A stretch of 64,000 bases of DNA from Anniella stebbinsi (GCA_029215795.1 JARDYH010000007.1:80921763-80985762), one strand, 5' to 3'; positions 46,146 through 56,590 are shown, counted from the first letter of the stretch. Notes: a model not told the origin generated them from the letters alone. Numbers and translations: made by a program.

Positions 46146-47744
46146 TGGAAAGAACAGGATGGAGGAACTGGTGTGACTCCTTCATCGTTGATTTCCATGA
46201 GTACCACTTCTCCTCTTTTTAAAGTGGTATTTGGTCCATTGATCTGCATGTGGGCGGAGGGAAAGGTTATGCAGTGATGAGTGCCTTGGATGTGAGGACC
46301 ACATCTGTGGCTGACACAGATGTGCTCTGCCCACAAAAATGAGCTTGAGAATTGGTTTTCTCCTCTCTTCCATCCTTCTAGGACCCAAGCCTCCATGGAC
46401 AAGTAATCCCAAACGGGTTTACCTGTGGAATAACTGCAATTACGGACATGTGGCAGTGGAGCTACTTACATCTAAGGGGCTTGCTTCGCTGTGCCATGTA
46501 CTTCTCTAGACAGTTCTAATCCAGACATCAGCAATGCTCTGGTCCTGCAACTCTGTGGCCAGGCCTGCCTGCTCACCAGTGCCTAGAAACTTGCCATGAG
46601 AATAGCACAGCTCTGGAAATAGGTACTCTACACTCTCTGCTTTCACTGGCTTCTGGCACACCTATCCCAGCCATTGTGTTTGGGTATGATATTACACCCT
46701 CACTGAGTCATCAGGAAACATGGCAGCTGAGACAGGGGCACCAGCGAACAGAAAGAGCAGCGATTTCACAGGAGGAAGACCAGCAACATCACTTGCACCA
46801 CTTTGGGTAATAGATTGAGGGCATCTTCACAATTCATCCATCCTGCCCCACTGGCGTAACATTGCAGTTATTTGGGAGCTCCTGACATCTACCTTCAACC
46901 CATCCCATGCTGTCCAGACCCTACTGCCAGTAGCCTGACATGCGTATTGTCTTGCCCTGCATCGGAGGTGTCCGTCTTCTTCTACGAAACATTGCACTTG
47001 TGAACTTTGGGAGAAATGCAATGCAATTGCATCATTTCCCTTAACCATTGCAGAGCTTACTGAACATTTTGAGCTTTCTGGTTGCAGAAGGCATGTTCGA
47101 GCCAACAGCATTTGTTTGGAATGGGGGTGTGCAACCTCAGGCCTGTGGGCCAAATCTGTCCCACCTGGGATTCTAATCTGGCCCTTTGGGGCTCCTTCTT
47201 CCTCTGGTCTCCCTGCCATTCCTTTGACCACCAATTGTTTGATGATTCATTGGCTTTTGCATGTATTCCCCCCCCCCTTCTAAAACGTTGAAATGCTCAT
47301 CCTAAGTCTTAGTTACTGACAATAAGAACTTTAAGCTAAAACATGCTGGTAGTTTTGCTATTTTGGCTCTACTCCATTTTGCCTTTGGCCCTGCCCATCA
47401 CTGGAGCTCCAACATTTCTCCAAAATGGAATTTAGGTTGAAAGAGATTCAACAGCTCTGATTCAGAAACTGCACCCTGATTTTAGGATAGCCTGTGGACT
47501 GTTTAACTTTTGTCTGTTTTGGCAAGAAATGTCACAGCAGTATCTGCTGACAGCAACAACTCTCCAGTTAAAATGACCCAAGATATAACTCCGAGAAACA
47601 ATGGACCATTGATGTGTTGTGACATGCCTTCTAGCCATCATTGCTGTACCCATCCAGTGCTGAATCCTGCCCCCCACTGACTAACCTGATTAATGCATTT
47701 CCCTGTGGATGTTGTACACTGCGATGATAACTGCATGAGTAGCA
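46146..47744. other. gene-free sequence
   Basis: No gene or named repeat. A C run lies near 47270. The part at 47130-47460 has GGCCTGTGGGCCAAATCTG and GGAATTTAGGTTGAAAGAGA TTCAACAGC, which may be an old relative of the 31428/54127 family. Confidence 0.4.
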
Positions 47745-48047
47745 GAATGGGTGCATGGGGCGGATGGGTGTTCCACCCCCCGGTAAGTCCCCCCTCCCAG
47801 GTAAGTCCCCCCCTGCTGTCCGCTTCCATCGGCGGGCGCCCGCTGGCGCCCGCCAATGGAAGTGGCGGCAGGTGCCAATGGCGCCCGCCGATCCTCCGAT
47901 TTTTTCCGAACCGAATCTGGCCCTTCCGGACCGGTTCGAAAAAGATCGGACGATCCAGAGGGGTGATCGGAAATCGGATAATTGCATCCGATTTCCCCTA
48001 GATCGGCTCCGGATTGTGGATCAGAGCTGATCCAGTGCACACCCCTA
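47745..48047. mobile_element. GC-rich foldback element, left end lost
   Basis: A GC core holds GCTTCCATCGGCGGGCGCC paired with GGCGCCCGCCAATGGAAG around a 4-base loop. The right part has repeated GATC/CGGAT motifs and ends GTGCACACCCCTA, like the right end of 59009-59405. The left terminus is not recognisable. Two GGTAAGTCC copies sit in the left part. Confidence 0.6.
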
Positions 48048-48505
48048 CTAATAAGCCATGGTTTATTAACCACGAGTAACCTAGACTTCACAACCTAACA
48101 ACAAAACATGGGTTCTCTTTGTGGGTTATTTATGCTTAACAAACCATGGTTTGCTAGTGCAAATCAGTCCAGACATGTCCCACATGGACAGCTCTGCAGC
48201 CCTAAGATAGCCTCCTTAATAGTGATGCTGTTCCACCACCACTATTGAAGAAAGATTTAGCCACTAGCCTAGTGGCATTTTTAGAATGGGCAACATCTTG
48301 TCTTTTGCCTCAGGGAGCAAAATGTCTTGAGCTGTCACTGATCAAGACACATATTTTAACTTCTCCTTTTAAATTATTTTTAGTAGTGTTGCTATTTTAA
48401 AAGATGTGTAACCTATTTGTGATGATTTTAAGGTTTTTTTATTTGTTCTACTAACCCACCTTAGTTTTTTGTTTGTATGTTTGTTTTTTACAGAAAGGTG
48501 GTAAT

Positions 48506-49009
48506 TAGGGCTGTGAATGGACCCCCGATCCAATCCTGGTCCGTTCACAGCACTCCCTCCCACTCTCCCTGCTCTCTCTCTCCCTCCCTCCCCTTCCTCT
48601 CCCTGCTTACCTGCTGTCTCCTCCACGTCATCCTGCCATCGTCTTCCCTCCTTGCTATGGGCCAGCCGCTTTCCTGCTCGCGCTGGGTGATGATGTCACC
48701 TGCCACAACTAGCAAATGCGGCACTCGGTGCGAGCGGGAAAGCGACCGGCCCACAGCGAGGAGGGAGGACGATGCAGAGGACGACGGGGAACAACAAGGA
48801 GGAGGCAGCAGGAAAGCAGGGAGAGTTGGGGGAGGGAGGAAGAGAGCAGGGAGAGTGGGAGGGAGTGCTGTGACTGGATCTGGATTGAATCCGGATTGCA
48901 GATCTGATCCTGCCCAATCTGGGCCCGATCTGATTCGGATCTGGGATCTGGAGGTCCGAATCAGCCCAATCTGCTCCAGATTCGGGATCTGGATCTGGTC
49001 GCTGCCCTA
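48506..49009. mobile_element. hAT-like foldback element with purine/pyrimidine arms, perfect TSD
   Basis: Starts TAGGGCTGTGAATGGAC and ends GGTCGCTGCCCTA. CACAGCACTCCCTCCCACTC TCCCTGC pairs with GCAGGGAGAGTGGGAGGGAG TGCTGTG, so the arms fold back. The centre contains GCTGGGTGATGATGTCACC. GTGGTAAT is repeated exactly at 48498-48505 and 49010-49017. Non-coding; the open frames across it follow from base composition. Confidence 0.88.
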
Positions 49010-49491
49010 GTGGTAATAAAAATATATACACTAAAAATAAATAATAAAAAAAAAAATAAAAGGCCCTCTGATTGCTGCCAAGGGCTGTTTGTGCTATTTG
49101 GCTCTAAGCTTTGTGATATTCAAAAAATCATTGCCCACCTCAAGTATTGCTGACATCTGTCCCCTGGCAGTTTCAAACTTTTGCTCCCCTCATTATGGAT
49201 GAGTGAAGTGAGCGGGTCATGGTAGGTCTTGTGACAGCTGAAGAGATTTTGCTCATGTTTTTGCCTCCGCTTGGCCTGGAATGGTGGTGACCTCATTATC
49301 ATTGAGGACCCAGAGGTCTCAAATATTTTCTGTGGAGTCGCCTTAAGCAAGGAGGAGGCATTGTCAAGAGACCAAGTGTCCTGCGAGGGAGCTGCAGGAG
49401 AGGAAGTCATGCAGACAAAGTGACCACCAGATGCTTCAGCTAGACTGAACTAGATCCATGACAAGTTGATTGCACTTGGGTCCCATTCTGA

Positions 49492-49583
49492 TATGAACAT
49501 TACGTCACAACTAACTGATGTCCCATCAATGTAAACATTAAGTCACAACTAACTGTTGTGAACATTAAGTCACAACTAACCAA
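49492..49583 (+). repeat. irregular tandem repeat ACATTAAGTCACAACTAAC
   Basis: Three copies of ACATTA(A/C)GTCACAACTAAC with spacers of unequal length. Confidence 0.85.
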
Positions 49584-49651
49584 TGTCATTGAAGTCAAGA
49601 GAATTCAAGAGCAAGCCTGTACACCAGAGGTGGGCAACTGCAAGAAGTCTT

Positions 49652-50076
49652 TATAATAATAATAATAATAATAATAATAACGATTTATTTCTTACCCGCC
49701 TCTCCGTCTAGATCGAGGCGGGGAACAACAACATGATAAAATACATAAAACTAATTAAAACATGACAAATATTATTAAAACTGCATTAAAACATCCTAAA
49801 ACATCCTAAAAACATTCTAAAAATTACACTGGATATGCCTGCCGGAAGAGAACAGTCTTTATAGCTTTCTTAAATTCTAAAAGACTGTTAAGTTGACGAG
49901 TCTCCTCCGGCAGGTCATTCCACAGTCTGGGAGCGGCAGAAGAGAAGGTCCTCTGGGTAACAGTTGTCAGCCTAGTCTTGGCCGACCGCAGTAAGTTCTT
50001 CCCAGAGGACCTCAGCATGCGGGGCGGATTGTACGGGAGAAGGCGATCCCGCAGGTAACCTGGACCCAAACCATGA
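49652..50076 (-). mobile_element. L2/CR1-group LINE 3' end with (TAA)n tail
   Basis: On the + strand a (TAA)n run leads to the CCCGCCTCTCCGTCTAGATC GAGGCGGGG hairpin. The - strand open segment (49824-50069) reads YLRDRLLPYNPPRMLRSS and TFSSAAPRLWNDLPEETR. This is the least diverged of the three copies (others at 11633 and 24452). Confidence 0.9.
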
Positions 50077-50199
50077 TCTCAAATGCTAAGGTCTAAAAAC
50101 CAGTGCCAGACACAAGAGGTGGAGCCAATTATCTACCACACCCCAAGGACTAGAATATATACAAATCTACATGTGAGTTACCATAGATCAGGGATTCCA

Positions 50200-50418
50200 A
50201 GGGCCAAAAGAGATATTACTTTAAATGTGTATCTAGCAGCTATATCTTCTTTGCAGAGTAGGTGCAGTGCCCCTCATCCAGATCTTAAAAGCTACCCACT
50301 ACCCCACACACTAGATGCCCAGATCAGGGCCCTTGCACCTACTCTGGTATATAAACATATACACATGCACACACAAAGCATCTAGACACACATTTAAAGT
50401 AATGTCTCTTTTGGCCCT
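50200..50418. mobile_element. foldback MITE with AGGGCCAAAAGAGA termini
   Basis: GGGCCAAAAGAGATATTACT TTAAATGTGTATCTAG is matched inverted by CTAGACACACATTTAAAGTA ATGTCTCTTTTGGCCC; inner GCAGAGTAGGTGCAGTGCCC pairs with GGGCCCTTGCACCTACTCTG. No coding capacity; no clear duplication of target. Confidence 0.85.
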
Positions 50419-50540
50419 AACACATCACTCTAAAGCTAGCCAGCAGAACTGATCCAAAACCTAGTCAAAAACAACCTATTAGTACTCCCATTTTACAGAT
50501 GAGGAAAACTGAGGCCACTAGATGAGCAACTCACACAATG

Positions 50541-50699
50541 GCCAGATCTATACCAAGCAGGATACAGTGGTATGAAAGCGGTGTATAAAAGGCAGGAGCC
50601 ACGCTGCTGCTTTATAGCGGTATCAAAGTGCACTGATCACTGTTGGGGCCCATTGACACATACCATATACCTCCATATCCTGCTTGGTGTAGATCTGAC
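50541..50699. mobile_element. foldback MITE with CACCAAGCAGGATA termini
   Basis: GCCAGATCTATACCAAGCAG GATA at the left is the inverted partner of TATCCTGCTTGGTGTAGATC TG at the right. Same family as 1461-1707 but shorter in the centre. Confidence 0.82.
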
Positions 50700-51064
50700 C
50701 AAGGTCAGCCATGGCAGAGGGTTCTTGTTGTTGTTCTGTCTCGCTAAAGACAGAAATCTTTGGAGATCTACTGCAGACCACCCAAAGGGCCAGCCCTACC
50801 ATTAGGCAAAGTGAGGTGGTCTCTGCAGGTGGCAAATGCTGGAATGCTGCAGAGAGGTGTTGGAGGTGAAAGCAGTTTGTGCCGCACAGCCTGATTTCTG
50901 CCCTCCAAGCTAGCATGTTGCCTTCAGGTGCAGTGAAAGATGCTGCCCCTTTGCCAGCATTACAGAAAGATTCAACTGCTGGAGTAGTCAGCTCAGGTAC
51001 ATGGAATAGGAGAGGGAGCCATCTTGTCCTTTGCCTGAAGCAGCAAAATAGGCAGGCCCTGATC

Positions 51065-51180
51065 CAGGGTGACCATCCGCCTGGATTTGTCCAGACATTC
51101 CTGGAAAATGGGGAGCAAATCCGCATCCGGGGGAAAAACTGTTTTGGGGGGCCAAATCCGGAAATTTAGCCCCCCAAAAG
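51065..51180. mobile_element. half of a GGGTGACCATCC-type element
   Basis: CAGGGTGACCATCCGCCTGG starts like the TAGGGTGACC family but continues differently and contains CCAGACATTCCTGGAAAATG and CCAAATCCGG. It ends where the next element begins, so its right half may be missing or displaced. Confidence 0.5.
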
Positions 51181-51330
51181 TAGGGTGACCAGATGGCCCT
51201 GGGGCGATCCGGGCCAACCAGGGGGCGGCGCGGCGCGGGGCAGGCGGTGCGAGGCATGCGGGCGGGGGGGTGGGGCGGGTGGTGCGAGGCATGCGGGCGG
51301 GGGTGGGCAGTGTGGCGCGGGGCGGGCAGG

Positions 51331-51536
51331 CGGCGCGAGGCGGGCGGCGCGAGGCGGGCGGCGCGAGGCGGGCGGCGCGAGGCGGGCGGCGCGAGGCGGG
51401 CGGCGCGAGGCGGGCGGCGCGAGGCGGGCGGCGCGAGGCGGGCGGCGCGAGGCGGGCGGCGCGAGGCGGGCGGCGCGAGGCGGGCGGCGCGAGGCGGGCG
51501 GCGCGAGGCGGGCGGCGCGAGGCGGGCGGCGCGAGG
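51331..51536 (+). repeat. 14-bp GC-rich minisatellite, about 15 copies
   Basis: CGGCGCGAGGCGGG repeated almost without change, followed across the palindrome by looser GCGAGGCGGGCGG repeats to about 51915. Because 14 is not a multiple of 3 and the unit lacks stops, long Arg/Gly/Ala open frames appear in several frames. Confidence 0.97.
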
Positions 51537-51538
51537 CA

Positions 51539-51728
51539 CTTACCTGCTGGGGCGTCGGCTTCCCTCCGGTGCTCGGAATCTACTGAGAAACAGGCTTCGC
51601 GGCCTGTCCCTCAGTAGCGCGCCGGGTGATGATGTCATCACCTGGCGCGCTACTGAGAGACAGGCCAGGAAGCCTGTTTCTCAGTAGATTCTGAGCACCA
51701 GAGGGAAGCCGACGCTCCAGCAGGTAAG
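51539..51728. repeat. near-perfect palindrome, 94-nt arms, 2-nt loop
   Basis: Left arm 51539-51632 and right arm 51635-51728 match at 87 of 94 positions by my count, and most differences are transitions. The centre is GGTGATGATGTCATCACC. The arms end in CTTACCTGCTGG and CCAGCAGGTAAG, so each strand carries an outward CAGGTAAG. Confidence 0.92.
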
Positions 51729-51972
51729 GAGCGCGAGGCGGGCGGGCGGGGCGAGCGGTGCGGGGCGAGCGGCACGAGGTGGGCGGGTGGCGCGGGGCGA
51801 GTGGGGCGGGCGGGCGGCGTGAGGCGGGCGTACGAGCGGGGCAGGGGGCGGCGCGGGGCGGGTGTGCGGGCGGGCAGGCGGCGCGGGGCGGGCGCGGGGC
51901 GGGAGGGTTGTTTTGGGTGGGTGGGGTGGCGGGGGGGACCGGGATTTTGGTTCTCAAAATCTGGTCACCCTA

Positions 51973-53694
51973 CTACAGGTAGATCCTGATCTACATTTTG
52001 TCTGCCCCTGCAATAACAGCAACAGCAGTGCCAGAGGGCAGAACAAACAGTAGGTCCGGAGGGCAAATGCACCGAGGTCCAGAGGGCAGAGCCAACAGAG
52101 ACGGTAACATTGGGAACCGGGCCATTCCATGCGTTCTTTGAGTACATGAAGCAGACATCTGAACAGTTCTGCATTCCTTTTAAACATCACATTGGGGATA
52201 ATGATACCGGCCCTCAGTATCTTGTGGGGCATTGAGGCAGCCACAGCGTTTTCTTGTGCTCTTGGAAAACATTGTCTGGGCAAACAGAGAGAAGCAGAAA
52301 ATCAACAGGCTCGCAGAAAGATGCTTGTAAAAGCGAATCATTTCAATCCCATCCTTGGAATGTGTTGATATTTGGATGACATGTGGATCGCCCTCCCCCA
52401 TCGCCCACCGCCTTTCTTTCATGTTGGCCGTAGCATAAAAATTTATCTACAGATAAATAATAGAATGGTCCACAGCCAAACAGGAATGAAATATTTTTAT
52501 GCTGCCTAGAGAAAACGCATGACTCAATTTCGCCTCTTATAAATAATGGATCTTTTGCAGGCTTATTGCTGCTATTATGTTGGGGGTGGGCCGTCATCTT
52601 TCAAAATCATGGTGGCCACCAAAGAGCAACATCTAGCAACATCTGTACAACAACCTGGCACCTTCTGGAGTCTGTGACCAGGAATTTCAAAACCTCTTGG
52701 GGGACTGGAGACTTGAGACATCAGGAAAGAAATCTAAATAATTACTCATACAGGTGGCTACAGATGATCATTATCTGCCCTGTGGTCTCAGCGGGCCATT
52801 TGCCTCCAAAACCACAGGGCAGATGATGGTCATCTGTAGCCATCCTTATGAGTAGTTCAGCCGGCCATTTTCCTCCAAAGTCCCTTCCGTCTCTCTGATT
52901 CTAGGGTTCTATGCTTCATATGCATGCCAAGAGCTTGGGAGTGTTTCGAGCATCTCCGAGCAATGCTGCAAGGAAATACCCCACCCTGGCTTGCATTTCT
53001 GTGAAAGAGATCCAAGTCTCACCATGATAAACAGCCTCAGACCCATCACACCAGCTAAGTTGTAGGTGTCCCCTCCTTCCCTCCATTTCACATGACTCTC
53101 TGCCACTGATTACATCGCCATCTGCCATCAGACCAACAGCTGTCTGTCATGAGTCTTAAGGCCTCCTGCCCAGGTCTACTACTGAACTGCTGTATCCCCC
53201 CTCCCCCCTGGGGATTTCTAATTTATAGACTACCGAGTCCCAGAGCCCTGTTCATCCTTTACTAGGGCCTGCCGTTCCTGGGCAGCGAGACACTAATAAA
53301 GCTAACCCTTATATAATCAGCATAAGCCGCTGGTCCGAATCGAGAGCCAGATCACCAGGGGTGGAGTGGGGGGGGGGGGCGGGTGGAGGAAAGAGATGGC
53401 AGTTTGGGCTCTGTCTCCGGCCAGTGATGCTGACAAGGGTGTTATTTAAAGAAAGGACGAGAGAACTGTAACATCTAAATCTGATTTGGCAATGGTGCAG
53501 CGGCCCTACAAATTGTCTCCGTTTCTACATTTTCATCAGCACACTCATGGAAGGGAAGAATATACTTGTTTGTTTTTAAAAAAAACCAGAGACAAGTGGC
53601 ATTATGAGAAGCTTTCATAGTTACAAACTTCCAAGGGTAGTAGAGGCAAATGGTTACAAAAGCACTGATCCTATAGAGGCAGCCTTCTTGAATG
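51973..53694. other. gene-free, low-repeat sequence
   Basis: Apart from a G run near 53365-53380, I recognise no repeats. The stretch 52090-52570 and the stretch 53215-53350 look complex and non-repetitive. At 52741-52860 a TACAGATGATCATTATCTGC / ATGATGGTCATCTGTA inverted pair forms an imperfect hairpin around the shared CAGCGGGCCATTTGCCTCC motif. Confidence 0.4.
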
Positions 53695-53800
53695 TGGTGC
53701 CCTCCAGATGTTTTGGACTACAACTCCCATAAGCCCTGCCCCTTGGCTATGCTGGCTGAGGCATATGGGACTTGTAGTCCAAAACATCTGGAGGGCACCA
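53695..53800. mobile_element. palindromic CTACAACTCCCATA element, best-preserved copy
   Basis: TGGTGCCCTCCAGATGTTTT GGACTACAACTCCCATA pairs with TATGGGACTTGTAGTCCAAA ACATCTGGAGGGCACCA, one mismatch in 37. The clearest example of the family also seen at 12089, 21866, 34341, 55975 and 63258. Confidence 0.88.
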
Positions 53801-53874
53801 CAAAGAGCTGTGGCACATGCTAGGTGCTTGCAGCTGACATTTTTCAATATGCAGCTCCCAATCGGGACAGTTGG

Positions 53875-54125
53875 GGATTGCGCCATGTCATATGAACCTA
53901 GCCATCGTGGGTTATTTGAGGGTTAAACTACCCTTGCGTAACCCTCAATTAGTAGTAGAGCTATTCCCTCAAATAACCCATGATGGCCGGGTTTGCATGA
54001 CATGGTGCAGCCACTGATCACAGGTTGCATATTCAAAATGGCAACCCTATGCAACCTGACATACATTGTGGCTCATTATGGGTTAAATAACCCACAATGA
54101 GCTGGCCGTGTCATGCAAACCAACC
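53875..54125. mobile_element. inverted-repeat element with GGGTTATTT motifs
   Basis: CGTGGGTTATTTGAGGG / CCCTCAAATAACCCATG in the left half and ATGGGTTAAATAACCCA in the right; CATGTCATATGAACC left and GTGTCATGCAAACC right form the outer ends. Related at its edge to 30290-30480. Confidence 0.55.
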
Positions 54126-54126
54126 C

Positions 54127-54296
54127 TTCGTGTACAGCAGTGGTGTTGAACCTCTTTCAGCCTGAGGTCCACATTCCATTTTGGAGAAACTCTCAAGGGC
54201 TGCATTCTAATAGTAGGCGGAGTTGGAGGCAAAAGGGGTGGGGCCAAAAATCCAAGCATATTTTAGCATAAAGCTCTTACTGCCAGTAACTTAGGA
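54127..54296. repeat. unclassified dispersed repeat (AACCTCTTTCAGCCTGAG)
   Basis: GTTGAACCTCTTTCAGCCTG, TCAAGGGCTGCATTC and GGGGCCAAAAATCC match 31428-31600 in order. Confidence 0.55.
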
Positions 54297-54297
54297 G

Positions 54298-54535
54298 TAG
54301 GCTGACCAGATAAAATCCAGGTCAGGGCTCCTGTAACTTTAACAGTTGTAGAGAAAAGGGGATTTCAGCCAGTGTCATTTGTATGCAATTAGTTCCTGGT
54401 GATATTCCCTCTTCATCACGACAGTTAAAGGTGCAGGCACTATACTAGAGTGACCATATACAGAAGAAGGCAGGGTTCCTGCAACTTTAACTGTTGTGAT
54501 GAAGAGGGAATTTCACCAGGGACTAATGAGATTGA
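54298..54535. mobile_element. hAT-like foldback MITE, right end lost
   Basis: TAGGCTGACCAGATAAAATC through the TACTAGAGTGACCATATACA centre to GATGAAGAGGGAATTTCACC matches the first two thirds of 42565-42884. One base of the TAGGG terminus is changed. The right terminus is replaced by unrelated sequence. Confidence 0.8.
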
Positions 54536-55064
54536 CATCATTTGCACGCATTCGTGAAAATCGACCTGGCCTGGCAAATACATAATGTTCTGCGACACAC
54601 CCACGCACACCCACCCACACTCACACCACACACACACATCACCTTCTATATCACATCTTCTAATATCTTGAGACTTTAAGTTCCTGGGTCAATTCCCACG
54701 ACATATAAAACTATTTAGAGATAATTATTTTCCCAATGACCCAGAAAGATGCTGATTTTAGACAGTAAGAGCAGGACCCATCAGAAAAAGCTCAAAGTCT
54801 GTGGGTAAAGAAATAACAAAAAACCAACGGATGGCCCCAAAACTGTTCGCCAGCCGGAGAGGAGTGTTTCTGAAGGTGTCGGTTAAAAAGAATACTAACG
54901 AATACCGAACTACTGAGTATGTGTTTGGTCATTAGTTTTGGGAAATTATGGCATATCTGGGGAAGGGCAGGATGGGAACAGCATCAGGTAAGCGCTGAGG
55001 GAATGTTTTGGGATCAAGTGACAGCAAAACCTTCTTGAACGCCCTAAAACCAAGGGATCTGTGT

Positions 55065-55370
55065 GTCCTCTTTTTCAGAGAGCAGTCATCTATTTCAAGG
55101 GTTGCTAACGGACTGTCTTCTGTTTGAAGGCATCCTCTATTTCAAGGGCTACCCTGTCCAATTCCGGTTTAAAAATAAAGAACCATTCACTGTTAGCACC
55201 TGGACAGTCGACTGAACAGGCAGGTACACAGGCAGGTACACAGGTGAGATGGACTGTATTTCCATTTAAATTATAATTATTTAAAATTTAAATTATAATT
55301 ATTATTTTTAGATTTGTCTCCTTTTTTGTAATGGTGATTCATAAGGGGCCACCCTAATCTCCTTGCACTT
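55065..55370 (+). repeat. unclassified dispersed repeat (about 300 bp), copy 4
   Basis: TGTCCTCTTTTTCAGAGAGC, GGCATCCTCTATTTCAAGGG, TTCCATTTAAATTATAATTA and GATTCATAAGGGGCCACCCT in the family order. It includes a 12-bp tandem CAGGTACACAGG and a duplicated TTTAAATTATAATTAT. Confidence 0.65.
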
Positions 55371-55974
55371 TGAAAGCTTTTAATGTTGGAGAAAAGGGCT
55401 CCAGAGAAGTCAGAGCTGACATCAGGGGTCATCACTGAGGGTCGTTTGCAGGGCTGGCTCGGGATTTGAAGACTCCTAACAGGCAAGGTGTTCTCTGATT
55501 GAGCCCTTTCCTATATTTGCAACTAGACAGATACATTAGCATATGCAAATTGTATGCAAATCAGTGTTCTCCTTTGTCTTCATTTTTTGGGCTTGCATCT
55601 CCTCTTTTTCAAATTCTTAATTGGCCACCGTAGCTCCCAGTAGAAATGAGGGCCACAGAAAGGAACATCAGTGCCACTGGAAAGCAAAGGGAACTGCTCT
55701 GCCAGTATTGGGCAAAAGGCGGCATACAAATAAAGATAATAATAACAACAACAACAACTGCTGCTGCTGCAAAGATAGATCAAACTGGGGGAGTGATTTG
55801 ATCACCCCTTTTGTTCATGAAATCCTATCCTAATTTGGCCCAAAGTTCCAAAAATTAAATTTTGGGGCAGTTCTATCTGGGAGTGCCTTTTATTAGCTTT
55901 GGTGGAGGCACCAGCCATGGCCGCTGCTGGAACACAGAGAGATAGAAACCTAGCCAATGTCTTCAAATTGGTGC

Positions 55975-56080
55975 CCTCCAGATGTTTTGGAATTCAACTC
56001 CCATCAGCCCCAGACAGCATGGCCAATGTCCAGAAATGTGGGAGCTGTAGTCCCAAGTGTCTAGAGGGAGGCTGCCCCAG
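55975..56080. mobile_element. palindromic CCAGATGTTTTGG element
   Basis: GCCCTCCAGATGTTTTGGAA TTCAACTCCCATCAG pairs with GTGGGAGCTGTAGTCCCAAG TGTCTAGAGGG imperfectly. Confidence 0.7.
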
Positions 56081-56590
56081 TCGGTAGAATCAATTGTCAG
56101 AGTATATCTGGCTACTCAACCATTGAATCCAGCCACTCTGAGATCAAACTAGATTTCCGCTAAGAAGGACAGCTTTGCCATCTCCCAGAAATGTGGGCCA
56201 AGGCGGACCAGCAGCTGTGTCTCCTTTAGTGTAAGTCATCCCACTCTGAGCTCTGTGGCCTTTCCATCCAAAACCACATTCTTTCTTCATGACATAAGGT
56301 CCTGGCTCCGCTGGAATTGCTGTTTGCTTATATTCTTAACAGACAGCACAGACATCCCCTCGTTTTGCAGGCTAAATGTCTAAAAAACCTAACCTATTTA
56401 TAGCTTGAAAATGAAGTGTTGCAGATTAGACAGCTTAGTGGTGTTGGGAGCCCTATTCTGCTCAGAGATTGCAAACTGTGGTACAGATGTTGATTGACTG
56501 GCCATCTTCCATAGGGGGCAGGTACTTGAGATTTGAAAGTGTTGCATACTTTCTGTACAACTTAGAGTGGAGCTACAGGTTCAGAGATAT

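Larger units (their letters stand above)
51181..51972. mobile_element. composite TAGGGTGACCAGAT element with GC-rich cargo
   Basis: TAGGGTGACCAGAT (51181-51194) and ATCTGGTCACCCTA (51959-51972) are perfect 14-bp inverted termini of the family at 38120 and 42565. The interior is unrelated to those copies: a 14-bp GC minisatellite, a 94-nt-arm palindrome and a further GC-rich irregular repeat. No target-site duplication is visible (CCCAAAAG left, CTACAGGT right). Non-coding in my judgement. Confidence 0.75.

Noticed and set aside
48477..49031. 177-codon and 111-codon open frames over the purine/pyrimidine element
   Set aside because: They lie across both arms of a foldback transposon with an exact target duplication and reflect base composition.
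51185..51957. Long Arg/Gly/Ala- and Pro/Ala-rich open frames on both strands, up to 183 codons
   Set aside because: They arise from a stop-free 14-bp repeat read in several frames on both strands. There are no conserved motifs, splice context or start context that favour one frame.
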